NCBI GenBank assembly: GCA_020201075.1
Contig: JAIVHL010000128.1
Coordinates: 1 to 37,407 of the forward strand
Reading direction: 5' to 3'
Origin: Halomonas sp.
GTDB lineage: Bacteria; Pseudomonadota; Gammaproteobacteria; Pseudomonadales; Halomonadaceae
Length of the DNA: 37,407 nt
Positions 1 through 9,166 of the stretch are shown one piece after another (positions within the stretch are counted from its first letter, which is position 1; each line of letters opens with the position of its first letter). The notes under the pieces are model-generated. The model did no database searches and was not told the DNA's origin. It saw nothing but the letters and a program-made list of their open reading frames with translations. A program made the position numbers and the translations under genes.

Positions 1-490
1 TCGTCGAGGCGTCGAACCGTCGGCAGAGCCAATCTCCCACCAGTGGCCTGAAGGCTCAGTGACAAATCCCTTCGCTCGGCAGAGCCGATCTCCCACCTGT
101 GGATGGAAGTCTTGGAGGTTGTCCAGCAACCACCTGGGCTGTTGCTTCTGGTGGTTGTCCAGCTCTCACCTGGGCTGTTGCTTCTGGTGGCTATCCAGCT
201 CTCACCTAGGCTGTTGCTTCTGGTGGGAGCTGGGCTCCGCCCGGCGAATGGAGACCGAAGGGCTCCTGGGCGGTATGCGCCAGCGCCAGCAACACCGCCG
301 AGGCGGCTTCGCCGCCATTCGTCGAGGCGTCGAACCGTCGGCAGAGCCAATCTCCCACCAGTGGCCTGAAGGCTCAGTGACAAATCCCTTCGCTCGGCAT
401 AGCCGATCTCCCACCAGTGGATTGAAGTCCTGGAGGTTGTCCAGCAACCACCGAGGCTGTTGCTTCTGGAGGTTGTCCAGCTCCCACTAA
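1..490. repeat. Complex intergenic repeat region: ~150-bp direct repeat (about 1-150 and 319-468) flanking a 36-bp tandem repeat (132-203 plus a partial third copy)
   Basis: tcgtcgaggcgtcgaaccgtcggcagagccaatctcccaccagtggcctgaaggctcagtgacaaatccc occurs at 1 and again at 319. acctgggctgttgcttctggtggttgtccagctctc repeats at 132, 168 and 204 (partial). The ORFs across it are repeat-derived. Confidence 0.85.
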
Positions 491-535
491 TAGCCTCAAG
501 GCTTGAGAGACTACAGCAGCGCTCTCCTGGCAGGA

Positions 536-982
536 TTAATCGATGGGAATGACCGCGATGATATGGTCCTCGTACTGCTCCTCCGGCACCCCACGACTCG
601 TGACGGCGAAATTGCGCACGCTGATGCCCTTGCGGTGCACCCTTTCAGGATCGCCCGAGAGCAGCGGGTGCCAGCGCGCCAGCTTGCGCCCCTCCGCTAC
701 TCGACGGTAGGCGCAGGAGTGGGGCAGCCAGCGGAACTGATCGATCAGTGCCGGGGTGAGCCGGGTACAGTCCGGCACCCGGGAGAGCCGGTTCGCGTAG
801 TCGCTGCACCGGCAGCTATGGATATCCAGCAGTTCGCAGGCCAGATTGAGCACCGCCAGCTCGCCGCTTTCGTCATCCTGGAATTTGAGCAGGCAACACT
901 GGCCACAACCGTCGCACAGCGCCTCCCACTCCTCGGCGGTGAGCTCCTCGAGGGGGTACTGCTCCCAGAATCGTTCACGCAT
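536..982 (-). CDS. ycgN: YcgN family cysteine cluster protein (UPF0260)
   Basis: ORF with cysteine cluster CDGCGQCCLLKFQDDE...CRCSDYANR; adjacent to the ycgL-like gene and rnd. Confidence 0.88.
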   Translation of the reverse strand: MRERFWEQYPLEELTAEEWEALCDGCGQCCLLKFQDDESGELAVLNLACELLDIHSCRCSDYANRLSRVPDCTRLTPALIDQFRWLPHSCAYRRVAEGRKLARWHPLLSGDPERVHRKGISVRNFAVTSRGVPEEQYEDHIIAVIPID

Positions 983-1293
983 CAGTAGCGAGCCTGGGTG
1001 GGGGTGCGGTACAGGTCAAGCAGGTACTCCTCCTTGGCGGGGGGCATTTGCAGGTAAAAACCCTTCTCGCGAATCGCCGCCATGATATCGGCCGCTTGGG
1101 CGCGGCCCATCCGCTTTTCGGGGGTAAGAATCAGGGTGATCGCCGGCGTCGGCTTGCCGAATCGCTCGAGCAGCGGCTCGGGCACCCGAATGAGCCCCTC
1201 GCGCTTGTCAACGTAGAGATACATCTCGTCCATGCGGGCGCTCTTGAACACCTCGCAGAGCAGCTTGTCGCCGCGCATCCGGTCGTCGCTCAT
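982..1293 (-). CDS. ycgL: YcgL domain-containing protein
   Basis: LLCEVFKSARMDEMYLYVDKREGLIRVPEPLLERFGKP matches the YcgL family pattern; located between ycgN and rnd. Confidence 0.88.
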   Translation of the reverse strand: MSDDRMRGDKLLCEVFKSARMDEMYLYVDKREGLIRVPEPLLERFGKPTPAITLILTPEKRMGRAQAADIMAAIREKGFYLQMPPAKEEYLLDLYRTPTQARY

Positions 1294-2459
1294 CGGGGCT
1301 GTTCCTCCAACGCCTTCATGAGGCTCGCATTCAGCTGTTCACCGCGCCAGCCTGACGGCAGCGGCAGCGGTTGGTCTTCCAGGTGGGCGGTCACCAGGGC
1401 TTCAAGGTCACGGCGGCGCAGCAGCACCTCCGGGGCCAGGCTCTGGGCCTCGGCTTCGGCGTTGACCACCTTCTTCAGCGCCTTCATTACCCGCTTGAAC
1501 TCTGGCGCCATGGGCGACAGCAGCGCCGGAGGAAGCTCGGTCTCGTCCAGGTGGCGTGCCTCGGCCACCAGCGCCAGCAGGGTGTCGCCATCACGCTTGA
1601 TGAGGCTCGGCTTGACGTCCTCGATGCGGGCCAGTTCAAAGCGGTTCTCGGGCAGCGCCTCGGCGATGGCGTAGAGCACCCGGTCGTGAACCAGCCAGCC
1701 CCTTGGCAGGTTGCGGGCCCGGGTCTCTCCTTCTCGCCAGGTAGTCAAGCGGCGGTAGGCTTCGACCTGGCGCGGCGTCAGGCGCCACAGCTGGCGTTGG
1801 CGCAGGTACCACTGGCCATCGGCCGCGTCGCTGCGGCCGGACTGGGCGACCAGATCGGTGCAGTCCGCCTCCAGCCAGGCAAGACGACCGTGACGTTGGA
1901 GCGACTCGCGCTGCTGCTGCCACACCTCAACCAGGTAGATCACGTCCAGCGCCGCATAGGCCTGCTGGGTGTCGGAGAGCGGGCGCGCCAGCCAGTCGGA
2001 GCGTGTCTCGTCCTTGGGCAGAGTGTGGCCGGTCCAGTGTTCCACCAGTTTCTGGTAGCCCATAGAGGGGGTTTCGCCCAGCAGGCCCTGGGCCAGCTGG
2101 GTATCCACCAGTGGCGCCGGCGTCACACCGGCCCAGCCGGCGAAAACCTCAAGGTCCTCGCTGGCCGCGTGGACCAGCTTCAGCGGCCCCTCGGCCAGCA
2201 GCCGACGGAAGGCGTCGGTGCAGGCTACCGCCTGGGGGTCGACCAGCCAGGCCGGGCCTCCGGTGGAGAACTGGATCAGCGCCGGCACCGGGAAGAAGGT
2301 GTTCTCGCGGAAGAATTCGGTGTCCAGCGCGATAATATCGGCGCCGGCCACCTCGGCACAGGCGGCGTCCAGGGCCTCGGGAGTATCGATCCAGCGTATT
2401 TCGGGGGTCAAGGGCATGGGGGTTCCGGCAGGTCGGGAATCGTCAGAGACAGCAAGCAT
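1290..2459 (-). CDS. rnd: Ribonuclease D (3'-5' exonuclease plus HRDC); the start may instead be 2417 (MPLTPEIRW)
   Basis: IALDTEFFRENTFFPVPALIQ exonuclease motif, DTQLAQGLLGE, YAALDVIYLVEVW; HRDC-like C-terminus. Confidence 0.92.
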   Translation of the reverse strand: MLAVSDDSRPAGTPMPLTPEIRWIDTPEALDAACAEVAGADIIALDTEFFRENTFFPVPALIQFSTGGPAWLVDPQAVACTDAFRRLLAEGPLKLVHAASEDLEVFAGWAGVTPAPLVDTQLAQGLLGETPSMGYQKLVEHWTGHTLPKDETRSDWLARPLSDTQQAYAALDVIYLVEVWQQQRESLQRHGRLAWLEADCTDLVAQSGRSDAADGQWYLRQRQLWRLTPRQVEAYRRLTTWREGETRARNLPRGWLVHDRVLYAIAEALPENRFELARIEDVKPSLIKRDGDTLLALVAEARHLDETELPPALLSPMAPEFKRVMKALKKVVNAEAEAQSLAPEVLLRRRDLEALVTAHLEDQPLPLPSGWRGEQLNASLMKALEEQPR

Positions 2460-2472
2460 CGGAGACAGGGGG

Positions 2473-3078
2473 TCAATCGCCTCGGAATGGCAGACGACCG
2501 TTGAAGGCGCGGCTCAGAGTGCCGCCGTCCACGTATTCGAGCTCGCCGCCCATGGGCACACCATAGGCAAGGCGCGAAAGGCGCACCCCATGGGGAGCGA
2601 ACTGGGCGGCGATGTAATGGGCGGTGGCCTCGCCCTCCACGGTGGGGTTGGTGGCCAGGATCATCTCCTCGATGCCCCCCTCGGCTACCCGAGTCTCGAG
2701 CTGGTCGAGGCCGATATCCTCGGGGCCGATGCCATCCAGGGGCGAGAGATGGCCATGCAGCACGAAGTAGCGCCCATGAAAGCCGCCGGCGTCCTCGATG
2801 GCGAGCTGATCGGCGGGAGACTCCACCACGCAGAGCAGGGCATCATCGCGCCGCGCGCTGGTGCAAAGCCGACAGACCTCCTCCTCGGTGAGGGTGCGAC
2901 AGCGCCGGCAGTAGCCAACCCGTTCAATGGCTTCGTCGAGCACTCCCGCCAGGCGTCGGCCGCCGTCGCGGTCGCGCTCGAGCAGGTGCATGGCCATGCG
3001 CTGGGCGGTCTTGGGCCCAACGCCGGGCAGCACCCGCAGCGACTCCATGAGTTTCTCGACGAGGGGGGAAAAACTCAT
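2473..3078 (-). CDS. recR: Recombination protein RecR
   Basis: [28 protein letters not shown], zinc finger [16 protein letters not shown], Toprim [24 protein letters not shown]. Confidence 0.97.
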   Translation of the reverse strand: MSFSPLVEKLMESLRVLPGVGPKTAQRMAMHLLERDRDGGRRLAGVLDEAIERVGYCRRCRTLTEEEVCRLCTSARRDDALLCVVESPADQLAIEDAGGFHGRYFVLHGHLSPLDGIGPEDIGLDQLETRVAEGGIEEMILATNPTVEGEATAHYIAAQFAPHGVRLSRLAYGVPMGGELEYVDGGTLSRAFNGRLPFRGD

Positions 3079-3404
3079 CAGAAGGGCATCTTGAAACCGG
3101 GCGGCAAGTTCAGTCCGGCGGTCGCCTCCTCCATCTTGGCCTTGGAGTTGGCCTCCACCTTGCGCACGGCGTCGTTAACTGCGGCGGCCAGCAGGTTCTC
3201 GAGCAGTTCCTTGTCCTCCTCCATGACGCTGGGGTCGATGTCGACCTTGCTGACGTCGTGACGGCCGTTCATGGTCACCTTGACCATGCCCGCACCTGCC
3301 TCGCCGTGGACCTCTGCGCGGGCGGCCTCCTCCTGGACCTGCTGCATCTTTTCCTGCATCTCTTGGGCCTGCTTCATGATGTTGCCCATTCCACCCTTGA
3401 ACAT
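3078..3404 (-). CDS. ybaB: YbaB/EbfC family nucleoid-associated protein
   Basis: [51 protein letters not shown]; dnaX-ybaB-recR synteny. Confidence 0.96.
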   Translation of the reverse strand: MFKGGMGNIMKQAQEMQEKMQQVQEEAARAEVHGEAGAGMVKVTMNGRHDVSKVDIDPSVMEEDKELLENLLAAAVNDAVRKVEANSKAKMEEATAGLNLPPGFKMPF

Positions 3405-3494
3405 GATGAGTCCTCTTTGAAGTTGAGTCAGTTAAACGATCTGCGAATCAGTATGGCTCGAATTAATATGACTGTGACGCCGCGATGCTATTGC

Positions 3495-3545
3495 CGTTCA
3501 GACATGCACGACGTTCAGACATGTCCGAGCTTCAGACACACGGCC
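3495..3545. repeat. 17-bp tandem repeat, about 3 copies (cgttcagacatgNNcga), dnaX-ybaB gap
   Basis: cgttcagacatgcacga (3495), cgttcagacatgtccga (3512), gcttcagacacacggcc (3529, degenerate). Confidence 0.7.
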
Positions 3546-3546
3546 G

Positions 3547-5454
3547 TCAGGAAGGCGCCCCGGCGTCGGCGGGCTTGACCGTGGATTCGACCAGCTGTGC
3601 CCCGAAGGCCTGCTGAAGCTTTTGGATATTGGGATCGCGCTGCAGGGCGGCAACGGCCTTGGCGTGGCGCTCGGCCGCCAGCCGTTCGGCCTGCTGGCGT
3701 GGCGTCTCGACCTCCTCGGGCAGGGTCCCCTCCTCCACGATCAGGTGGCGCGTCACGCCGTGACCAACCAAGGCATTGCGCATGCGCTCGAGATGAATGT
3801 CGGCGCGCATGGCAGACAGCGACGGATCGAGGCGCATTCGAAGCACCTCGCCATCGTCCTGCTCCACCACGCAGTTGGCCGCCAGGTTGCGGGTCAGTCC
3901 GCCCAGACCCAACGACTCGAAGCAGGCCAGCCAATCGGCGTGGCCGAAGAGGCCTTCGCTGCCAGGGGCCGGCACCGCTGTCGCGTGCTCTGGCTCTGGC
4001 TCTGGCTCTGGCAACTCAGTGGACGCCGAGTCATCGGCACCGGGCGATTCGACGGCCAGTGCACCTACCGTCTCAGGCAGTGCTTCCCAGGGCGGAGGCG
4101 CCTCGGATCTCGGCTCCGCGCTGCGCGTCGGCTCCGGATCCTCTGTCGAGGGCTCGGAACTGGAGGCAACCTGGCGATCAGGCCGCGGCTCAGGGGTACT
4201 CTCCGCGTCCATGGCGGCGGAGAGTACCCCGGACGGCGGGGCCGCCGAAGGAGCATCGAAAGCGCCGGGGGCACCCTGAGATGCATGAGACGTCACTGCG
4301 CCCTGCCCCGAGTCGCGCAGCGGCAGCGGCGTGGTGGCCGGCTTGGGCACTCCCTGGGGGCGAAAAGCCAGCATACGCAACAGCGTCATCTCCAGGGCGG
4401 AGCGCAGGTCAGGGGCATGTTCCATATCGCCGCGCCCCTGGATACCGATCTGATAGTAGAGCTGCACATCCTCGGCAGTGAAGCGCGCCGCAAGCCCTAG
4501 CAGCGCCTCGCGATCGCCGTGGCCGTTGTCCAGGGCGTCCGGCACCATCTGGGCGATAGCCAGGCGATGCAGCACCGCGGTGAGCTCGTCAAGCACTCCG
4601 GCGAAGTCGGGAGCACGCTCGGCAAGTGCCGCCAACTCGGACAGCACCCGGGCAGCATCCACGTCAGCCAGGGCCTCGACCAGCGCCAGCACATAGCGCT
4701 GGTCGAGGGTGCCGAGCATGGCCGCCACGTCAGCGTGCTCCACGCGCCCCTGACCGAAGGCGATGGCCTGGTCGGTGAGACTCATGGCGTCGCGCATGGA
4801 GCCTTCGGCGGCACGACCCAGAAGCCACAGGGCACTCTCCTCGAAGGGCACCGACTCGGCCTCGAGCACCTTGGCCAGGTGGCCGACGATACGCTCCGGC
4901 GGCATGTGTTTGAGGGTGAACTGCAGACAGCGCGAAAGCACCGTAGCGGGCAGCTTCTGCGGGTCGGTAGTGGCCAGCAGGAACTTCACGTGGGGCGGTG
5001 GCTCTTCCAGGGTCTTGAGCAGGGCATTGAAACTGCTGGTGGAGAGCATGTGTACCTCATCGATGAGGTACACCTTGTAGCGACCCTGGGTCGGTGCGTA
5101 CTGCACATTGTCGAGTAGCTCGCGGGTATCTTCCACCTTGGTGCGAGACGCGGCATCCACTTCGATCAGGTCGACGAAGCGCCCCTCGTCGATGGCCACG
5201 CAGCTGGCGCATTCCCCACAGGGAGTCGAGGTAATGCCCTCGTCGCCGTATCCCCCGGACGTGCAGTTGAGGCACTTGGCGAGGATACGCGCCAGGGTGG
5301 TCTTGCCGACCCCGCGGGTACCGGTGAACAGGTAGGCATGGTGAAGGCGCCCCTGATCCAGAGCGTTGACCAGCGCACGCTGGACGTGCTCCTGGCCCAC
5401 CAGCTCGTGGAAGGTACGCGGCCGCCACTTGCGGGCCAGAACCTGATAGCTCAT
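3547..5454 (-). CDS. dnaX: DNA polymerase III subunit gamma/tau
   Basis: MSYQVLARKWRPRTFHELVGQEHVQRALVNALDQGRLHHAYLFTGTRGVGKTTLARILAKCLNC. The track ORF extends to 5544, but MSYQVLARKWRP at 5454 is the typical start. Confidence 0.96.
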   Translation of the reverse strand: MSYQVLARKWRPRTFHELVGQEHVQRALVNALDQGRLHHAYLFTGTRGVGKTTLARILAKCLNCTSGGYGDEGITSTPCGECASCVAIDEGRFVDLIEVDAASRTKVEDTRELLDNVQYAPTQGRYKVYLIDEVHMLSTSSFNALLKTLEEPPPHVKFLLATTDPQKLPATVLSRCLQFTLKHMPPERIVGHLAKVLEAESVPFEESALWLLGRAAEGSMRDAMSLTDQAIAFGQGRVEHADVAAMLGTLDQRYVLALVEALADVDAARVLSELAALAERAPDFAGVLDELTAVLHRLAIAQMVPDALDNGHGDREALLGLAARFTAEDVQLYYQIGIQGRGDMEHAPDLRSALEMTLLRMLAFRPQGVPKPATTPLPLRDSGQGAVTSHASQGAPGAFDAPSAAPPSGVLSAAMDAESTPEPRPDRQVASSSEPSTEDPEPTRSAEPRSEAPPPWEALPETVGALAVESPGADDSASTELPEPEPEPEHATAVPAPGSEGLFGHADWLACFESLGLGGLTRNLAANCVVEQDDGEVLRMRLDPSLSAMRADIHLERMRNALVGHGVTRHLIVEEGTLPEEVETPRQQAERLAAERHAKAVAALQRDPNIQKLQQAFGAQLVESTVKPADAGAPS

Positions 5455-5680
5455 GCAGCGCGGAATCCTTGCGGTGGTCAAATGTCGACGACGTGCCGGC
5501 GCCCGGAAATGGATCGGCGCCCGAAGCCCGACTGGATGATTCATTCTAGCGACTGGGGCCGGCCGCGGAAAGCAACGCGGGTCGTGCAGCGTCCAAAGCT
5601 CGCCTCAGCCTCTGCGCCAACCGCCGGCTGTGGTAGTCTCGCCGAAATGACACCGCAGCGCCTCGAACAGAGATGAGACC

Positions 5681-6658
5681 ATGAGCCGACAGCCTTCCTT
5701 ACCGCCTACGGCGGGGATTTCCTATGAGCAGGTCGCCGCCGCCGCCGAGAACCTTGAGGGCCGCGGGGCAGAGCCCACCCTGCAGCGAGTATGCGAGCAT
5801 CTGGGTGCCGGCTCGCCCAACCGTATTCAGCGCCACCTGAGCGCCTGGCGCGCCGCGCGGCCAGCGCCGGCACCCCCCACTCCCCGGCTGCCGGAGTCAC
5901 TCATCGGCGCCCTGGAGGAGGAACTCGCGCGACACGCCAGCGCCGCCCTCTCACGGGGCGAGCAGCTAGCCGAGGAGGCCCGCAGCGACGCCGCCAGTCT
6001 GGCCGAGCTTGGCGAAACCATGGAGCAACGCCTGGCCGAACTGGAGACACGAGCGGTCACGGCGGAGAGCGCCGCCGAGCAGGCCCTGGCGCGTCGCGAT
6101 GAACTGCAGACCGGTTTCAATGAGCTGCGCGAGAATCTAGGGAGTGAACAGCGCGAAGCGCGCACCCATCGCGAGGCGCTTCTGCAGACCCGTCAACAGG
6201 TAGAGATGCTCCGCGAGCAGCTTGAGGAGGCCGTGCAGGCACGGCTGGCCGCGGAGCGTCAGACGCGGGACGCCGATGCCGAGCGCATCAAGGCTGAGCG
6301 CAGTCAGGCCGTGGCCGAGACCCAGCGCGACAGCGCACTGGTCCAGGTGCGCGAGAAGACCGAGCAACATGCCGAACTGCAAAAGGAGCTGCAGGCCGAA
6401 CGTGCCCGCCAGCGCCAGGAGATCGCCGAGCTGCGCAGCGAGCAGAAGCAGCGCGCGGATGCCATGGAACGAGCCCGCCACGAAGCCCTGAAGCAGGCTC
6501 AGGAAGCGGCCCAGCGGGCCTCCAAGGCCGAGATTCGCGCCGAGGCGCTACAGGCCACCCAGGCCGCCCTCAAGTCACGCATGGACGCCATGCAGGTTCA
6601 GCAGCGTCAGCGCAGCCTGCGCACCAGCGGAGGACGCCCCAGCGGCGAGCGCGACTAA
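5681..6658 (+). CDS. DNA-binding protein with KfrA-type N-terminal domain and long coiled coil
   Basis: N-terminus ISYEQVAAAAENLEGRGAEPTLQRVCEHLGAGSPNRIQRHLSAWR resembles the KfrA N-terminal HTH; the remainder is Glu/Ala/Arg/Gln-rich coiled coil. Confidence 0.85.
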   Translation: MSRQPSLPPTAGISYEQVAAAAENLEGRGAEPTLQRVCEHLGAGSPNRIQRHLSAWRAARPAPAPPTPRLPESLIGALEEELARHASAALSRGEQLAEEARSDAASLAELGETMEQRLAELETRAVTAESAAEQALARRDELQTGFNELRENLGSEQREARTHREALLQTRQQVEMLREQLEEAVQARLAAERQTRDADAERIKAERSQAVAETQRDSALVQVREKTEQHAELQKELQAERARQRQEIAELRSEQKQRADAMERARHEALKQAQEAAQRASKAEIRAEALQATQAALKSRMDAMQVQQRQRSLRTSGGRPSGERD

Positions 6659-6665
6659 CCTCGCT

Positions 6666-6729
6666 CGCAACTTCGCAACTTCGCAACTTCACATCTTCGC
6701 AACTTCACATCTTCGCAACTTCGCAACTT
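6666..6729. repeat. 8-bp tandem repeat, 8 copies, two alternating variants (cgcaactt / cacatctt)
   Basis: Read directly: A A A B A B A A with A=cgcaactt and B=cacatctt, between convergent genes. Confidence 0.95.
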
Positions 6730-6765
6730 GCCCTATCCCTCTACTTCCAAGCTCTTAGCTTAGAC

Positions 6766-7677
6766 TCAGTCCCGGTAATCGGCCATCAGCGCCTGGCCCC
6801 TGTCACGCAAGAAGGCCAGCACACGGGACTGTTTCCATTCGCCGCGATAGACCAGTCCGAAGCCGAACGTCATAGCCGGGAAGAAGGGGCGCACCACCAC
6901 TTCGTCTCGAGACGAGAGCTGGTCCCGGGCGGTCACCGGGTTCATCACCGTGATACCCACGCCGTTGGCCACCAGCGCTGCGATAGTACCGATATTGGCC
7001 TCGGTCTTACCGGCGATCTGGATGCCGTGGCGAGCGATGAGTTCAAGCAGCGGATTGGTGCTGATACTCGGCTGGTTGCTGATCACCAGGTGCTGATCGC
7101 ACAGGTCCTCGATGTCGATACGCGCCTTGTCTGCCAGGGGGTGAGCCGTCGGCAGCAGGCAGACCGCCTCGGTGGTCAACCAGGGTTCCACCTCCAGCAC
7201 CCGCGAGGCCACCGGCAGGGTGACGAAGCCGATATCGGCGTGGCTCGACTCTACGGCCAGCTGCACCTCATTGCTGGACAGCATATCCAGACTCACGCTG
7301 AAGCGGGGATTCTCCTTCAGCAGCGCCGCCACCAGGCTCGGTACGAAGCCAAAGGAGAGGCCGGGAATCGAGGCGATTCGCAGCCGCGACGTACCAAACT
7401 CCTTGAGTGCCAGCACGCTGTGACGCAGCTCCTCGATATTGCCCATCAGCCGCAGGATCTCGTCGTAGAGCTCACGGGCCTCCGGCGTGGCCACCAGGCG
7501 GTTCTTCTCGCGCAGGTAAAGCTGGATCCCGAGGTTCTCTTCAAGCTGTGCCAACGATCGACTGACCCCGGACTGGGTGATGCCCAGTGTCCGCGCCGCC
7601 TGGGACGCACTGCCCGCCTCGAACAACGTCTTGAAGATTGCCAGCGCCTTGAGGGAGTGAATGGTGACGTCTACCAT
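6766..7677 (-). CDS. LysR family transcriptional regulator
   Basis: N-terminal HTH HSLKALAIFKTLFEAGSASQAARTLGITQSGVSRSLAQLEENLGIQLYLREKNRLVAT; divergent from the catabolic operon. Confidence 0.94.
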   Translation of the reverse strand: MVDVTIHSLKALAIFKTLFEAGSASQAARTLGITQSGVSRSLAQLEENLGIQLYLREKNRLVATPEARELYDEILRLMGNIEELRHSVLALKEFGTSRLRIASIPGLSFGFVPSLVAALLKENPRFSVSLDMLSSNEVQLAVESSHADIGFVTLPVASRVLEVEPWLTTEAVCLLPTAHPLADKARIDIEDLCDQHLVISNQPSISTNPLLELIARHGIQIAGKTEANIGTIAALVANGVGITVMNPVTARDQLSSRDEVVVRPFFPAMTFGFGLVYRGEWKQSRVLAFLRDRGQALMADYRD

Positions 7678-7708
7678 GACTAGAACTCATTAGATCCGAT
7701 AAAAACAT

Positions 7709-7724
7709 CATATATTGAAATATG
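7709..7724. promoter_or_regulatory. Candidate LysR-type operator: inverted repeat catat-N6-atatg
   Basis: catatattgaaatatg in the 112-bp divergent intergenic region between the LysR gene and the aminotransferase. Confidence 0.4.
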
Positions 7725-7789
7725 TTGTCGGCGCTATCTAGACTGAGTCGAGATTTCCTTCATCACCATAACGACAATCGGAATCCTCG

Positions 7790-9166
7790 ATGACCGACTC
7801 ACCGCTGTTCTACCAGGCCGGCCCCGCCCTGCCGGAAGTCAGCCATGCCGATGGCGTCACCCTGTGGGATACCCAGGGCAAGGCCTACCTGGACGGCTGC
7901 TCCGGCGCCATCTCCTGCAATCTCGGCCACGGCCGGCAGGATATCCGCAATGCCATGCTGGCTCAGTTAGACCGTGTCGCCTTCACCTACCGCACCCAGT
8001 TCGAGAATACCCCTGCCGTGGCCCTGGGCCGCGCCCTGGTCGAGATGACCGGCGGCGCTTTAGAGAAGGTATTCTTCGTCTGCAGCGGCTCAGAGGCCGT
8101 CGAGTCGGCCCTCAAGCTGGCACGGCAGTACGTTGTCGCCATCGGCGAGCCGCAGCGGCGCCGCTTCGTTTCCCTGCGCCCCTCCTACCACGGCAGCACC
8201 CTGGGAGCGCTGGGCGTCACCGGCTATCACCCTCTGGAGGCGCCCTTCACCGAGCTCACCCACGCCTCGCTCAAGGTGGCGGGGCCCGACTTCTATCGCC
8301 ACCAGGATGCCGACGACGACGCCCATGTCGACCGGTTGCTGGCCGAGACTCGCTCGGCCATCGAGGCCGCCGGTCCCGAGTCGATCATCGCCTTCATACT
8401 GGAACCGGTGGGTGGCGCCAGCACCGGCGCCCGGCTGCTCGGTGAGCGCTACCTGAGGGGCATCCGCGCGCTGTGCAACGAATTCGGCTGCCTGCTGATC
8501 CTCGACGAGGTACTCACCGGGGTTGGCCGCACCGGCGCCTGGTTCGCCTGGCAACACTACGGCGTCATCCCCGACCTTTTGGTCACTGCCAAGGGGCTGG
8601 GCGCCGGCTATTACCCGGTGGGGGCACTGCTGGCCCGCGACGACATCGTCACCGAGGTGATGGCCAGCGGCGGCTTCCAGCACGGCCACACCTACGCCGG
8701 CAACCCGCTGGCCTGCGCCACCGGACTTGCCGTGATCGAGGCGATCCGCCGGGAGCGGCTGCTGGAGAACACCCGGGCGCGAGGCGACCAGCTTGAGACC
8801 GGCCTGCGGGCGCTGGCCAAGCGCTACCCCTGGGTCGGCCACGTGCGCGGCCTCGGCCTGCTGTGGGGCGTCGAACTGGTGGCCGACCCCGACACTCGTC
8901 GACCCTTTCCCGCCGAGCAGAACCGTTTTGCCCAGATCACCGCCCTGGCCAAGGAAGAGGGGCTGCTGATCTACCCCCGCCGCAGCCTGGACGGCGTGGC
9001 CGGCGACCACTTCCTGGTCACCCCGCCGCTGACCATCCGCGCCGCGGAGATGGAAACGCTGCTCGAACGGCTGGGTCGCGCCATGGCCCGCTTCGACCGG
9101 GCGCTGGCCGACGAGGACGGCGCCGCTGCCTTTACCTCCCGGGCCAAGGAGGCCCCGACATCATGA
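7790..9166 (+). CDS. Class III pyridoxal-phosphate aminotransferase
   Basis: VFFVCSGSEAVESALKLAR, LEPVGGASTGARLL, LILDEVLTGVGRTGAWFAWQHYGVIPDLLVTAKGLGAGYYPVGALL (PLP lysine region), HGHTYAGNPLACATGLAV. Confidence 0.95.
   Translation: MTDSPLFYQAGPALPEVSHADGVTLWDTQGKAYLDGCSGAISCNLGHGRQDIRNAMLAQLDRVAFTYRTQFENTPAVALGRALVEMTGGALEKVFFVCSGSEAVESALKLARQYVVAIGEPQRRRFVSLRPSYHGSTLGALGVTGYHPLEAPFTELTHASLKVAGPDFYRHQDADDDAHVDRLLAETRSAIEAAGPESIIAFILEPVGGASTGARLLGERYLRGIRALCNEFGCLLILDEVLTGVGRTGAWFAWQHYGVIPDLLVTAKGLGAGYYPVGALLARDDIVTEVMASGGFQHGHTYAGNPLACATGLAVIEAIRRERLLENTRARGDQLETGLRALAKRYPWVGHVRGLGLLWGVELVADPDTRRPFPAEQNRFAQITALAKEEGLLIYPRRSLDGVAGDHFLVTPPLTIRAAEMETLLERLGRAMARFDRALADEDGAAAFTSRAKEAPTS

Noticed and set aside
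132-240. 36-bp repeats as a CRISPR array
   Set aside because: Units are directly contiguous with no unique spacers, and there are no cas genes
59-490. 143-aa repetitive ORF (LGCCFWWLSSSH repeats) as a gene
   Set aside because: Generated by a 36-bp non-coding tandem repeat; overlapping frames are equally open
1371-3261. Long plus-strand ORFs (377 aa and 347 aa) opposite rnd and recR/ybaB
   Set aside because: Antisense to well-recognised genes; no domain motifs
3547-5454. Programmed -1 frameshift in dnaX producing gamma
   Set aside because: No A-rich slippery tract (such as AAAAAAG) seen in the coding strand near the expected position
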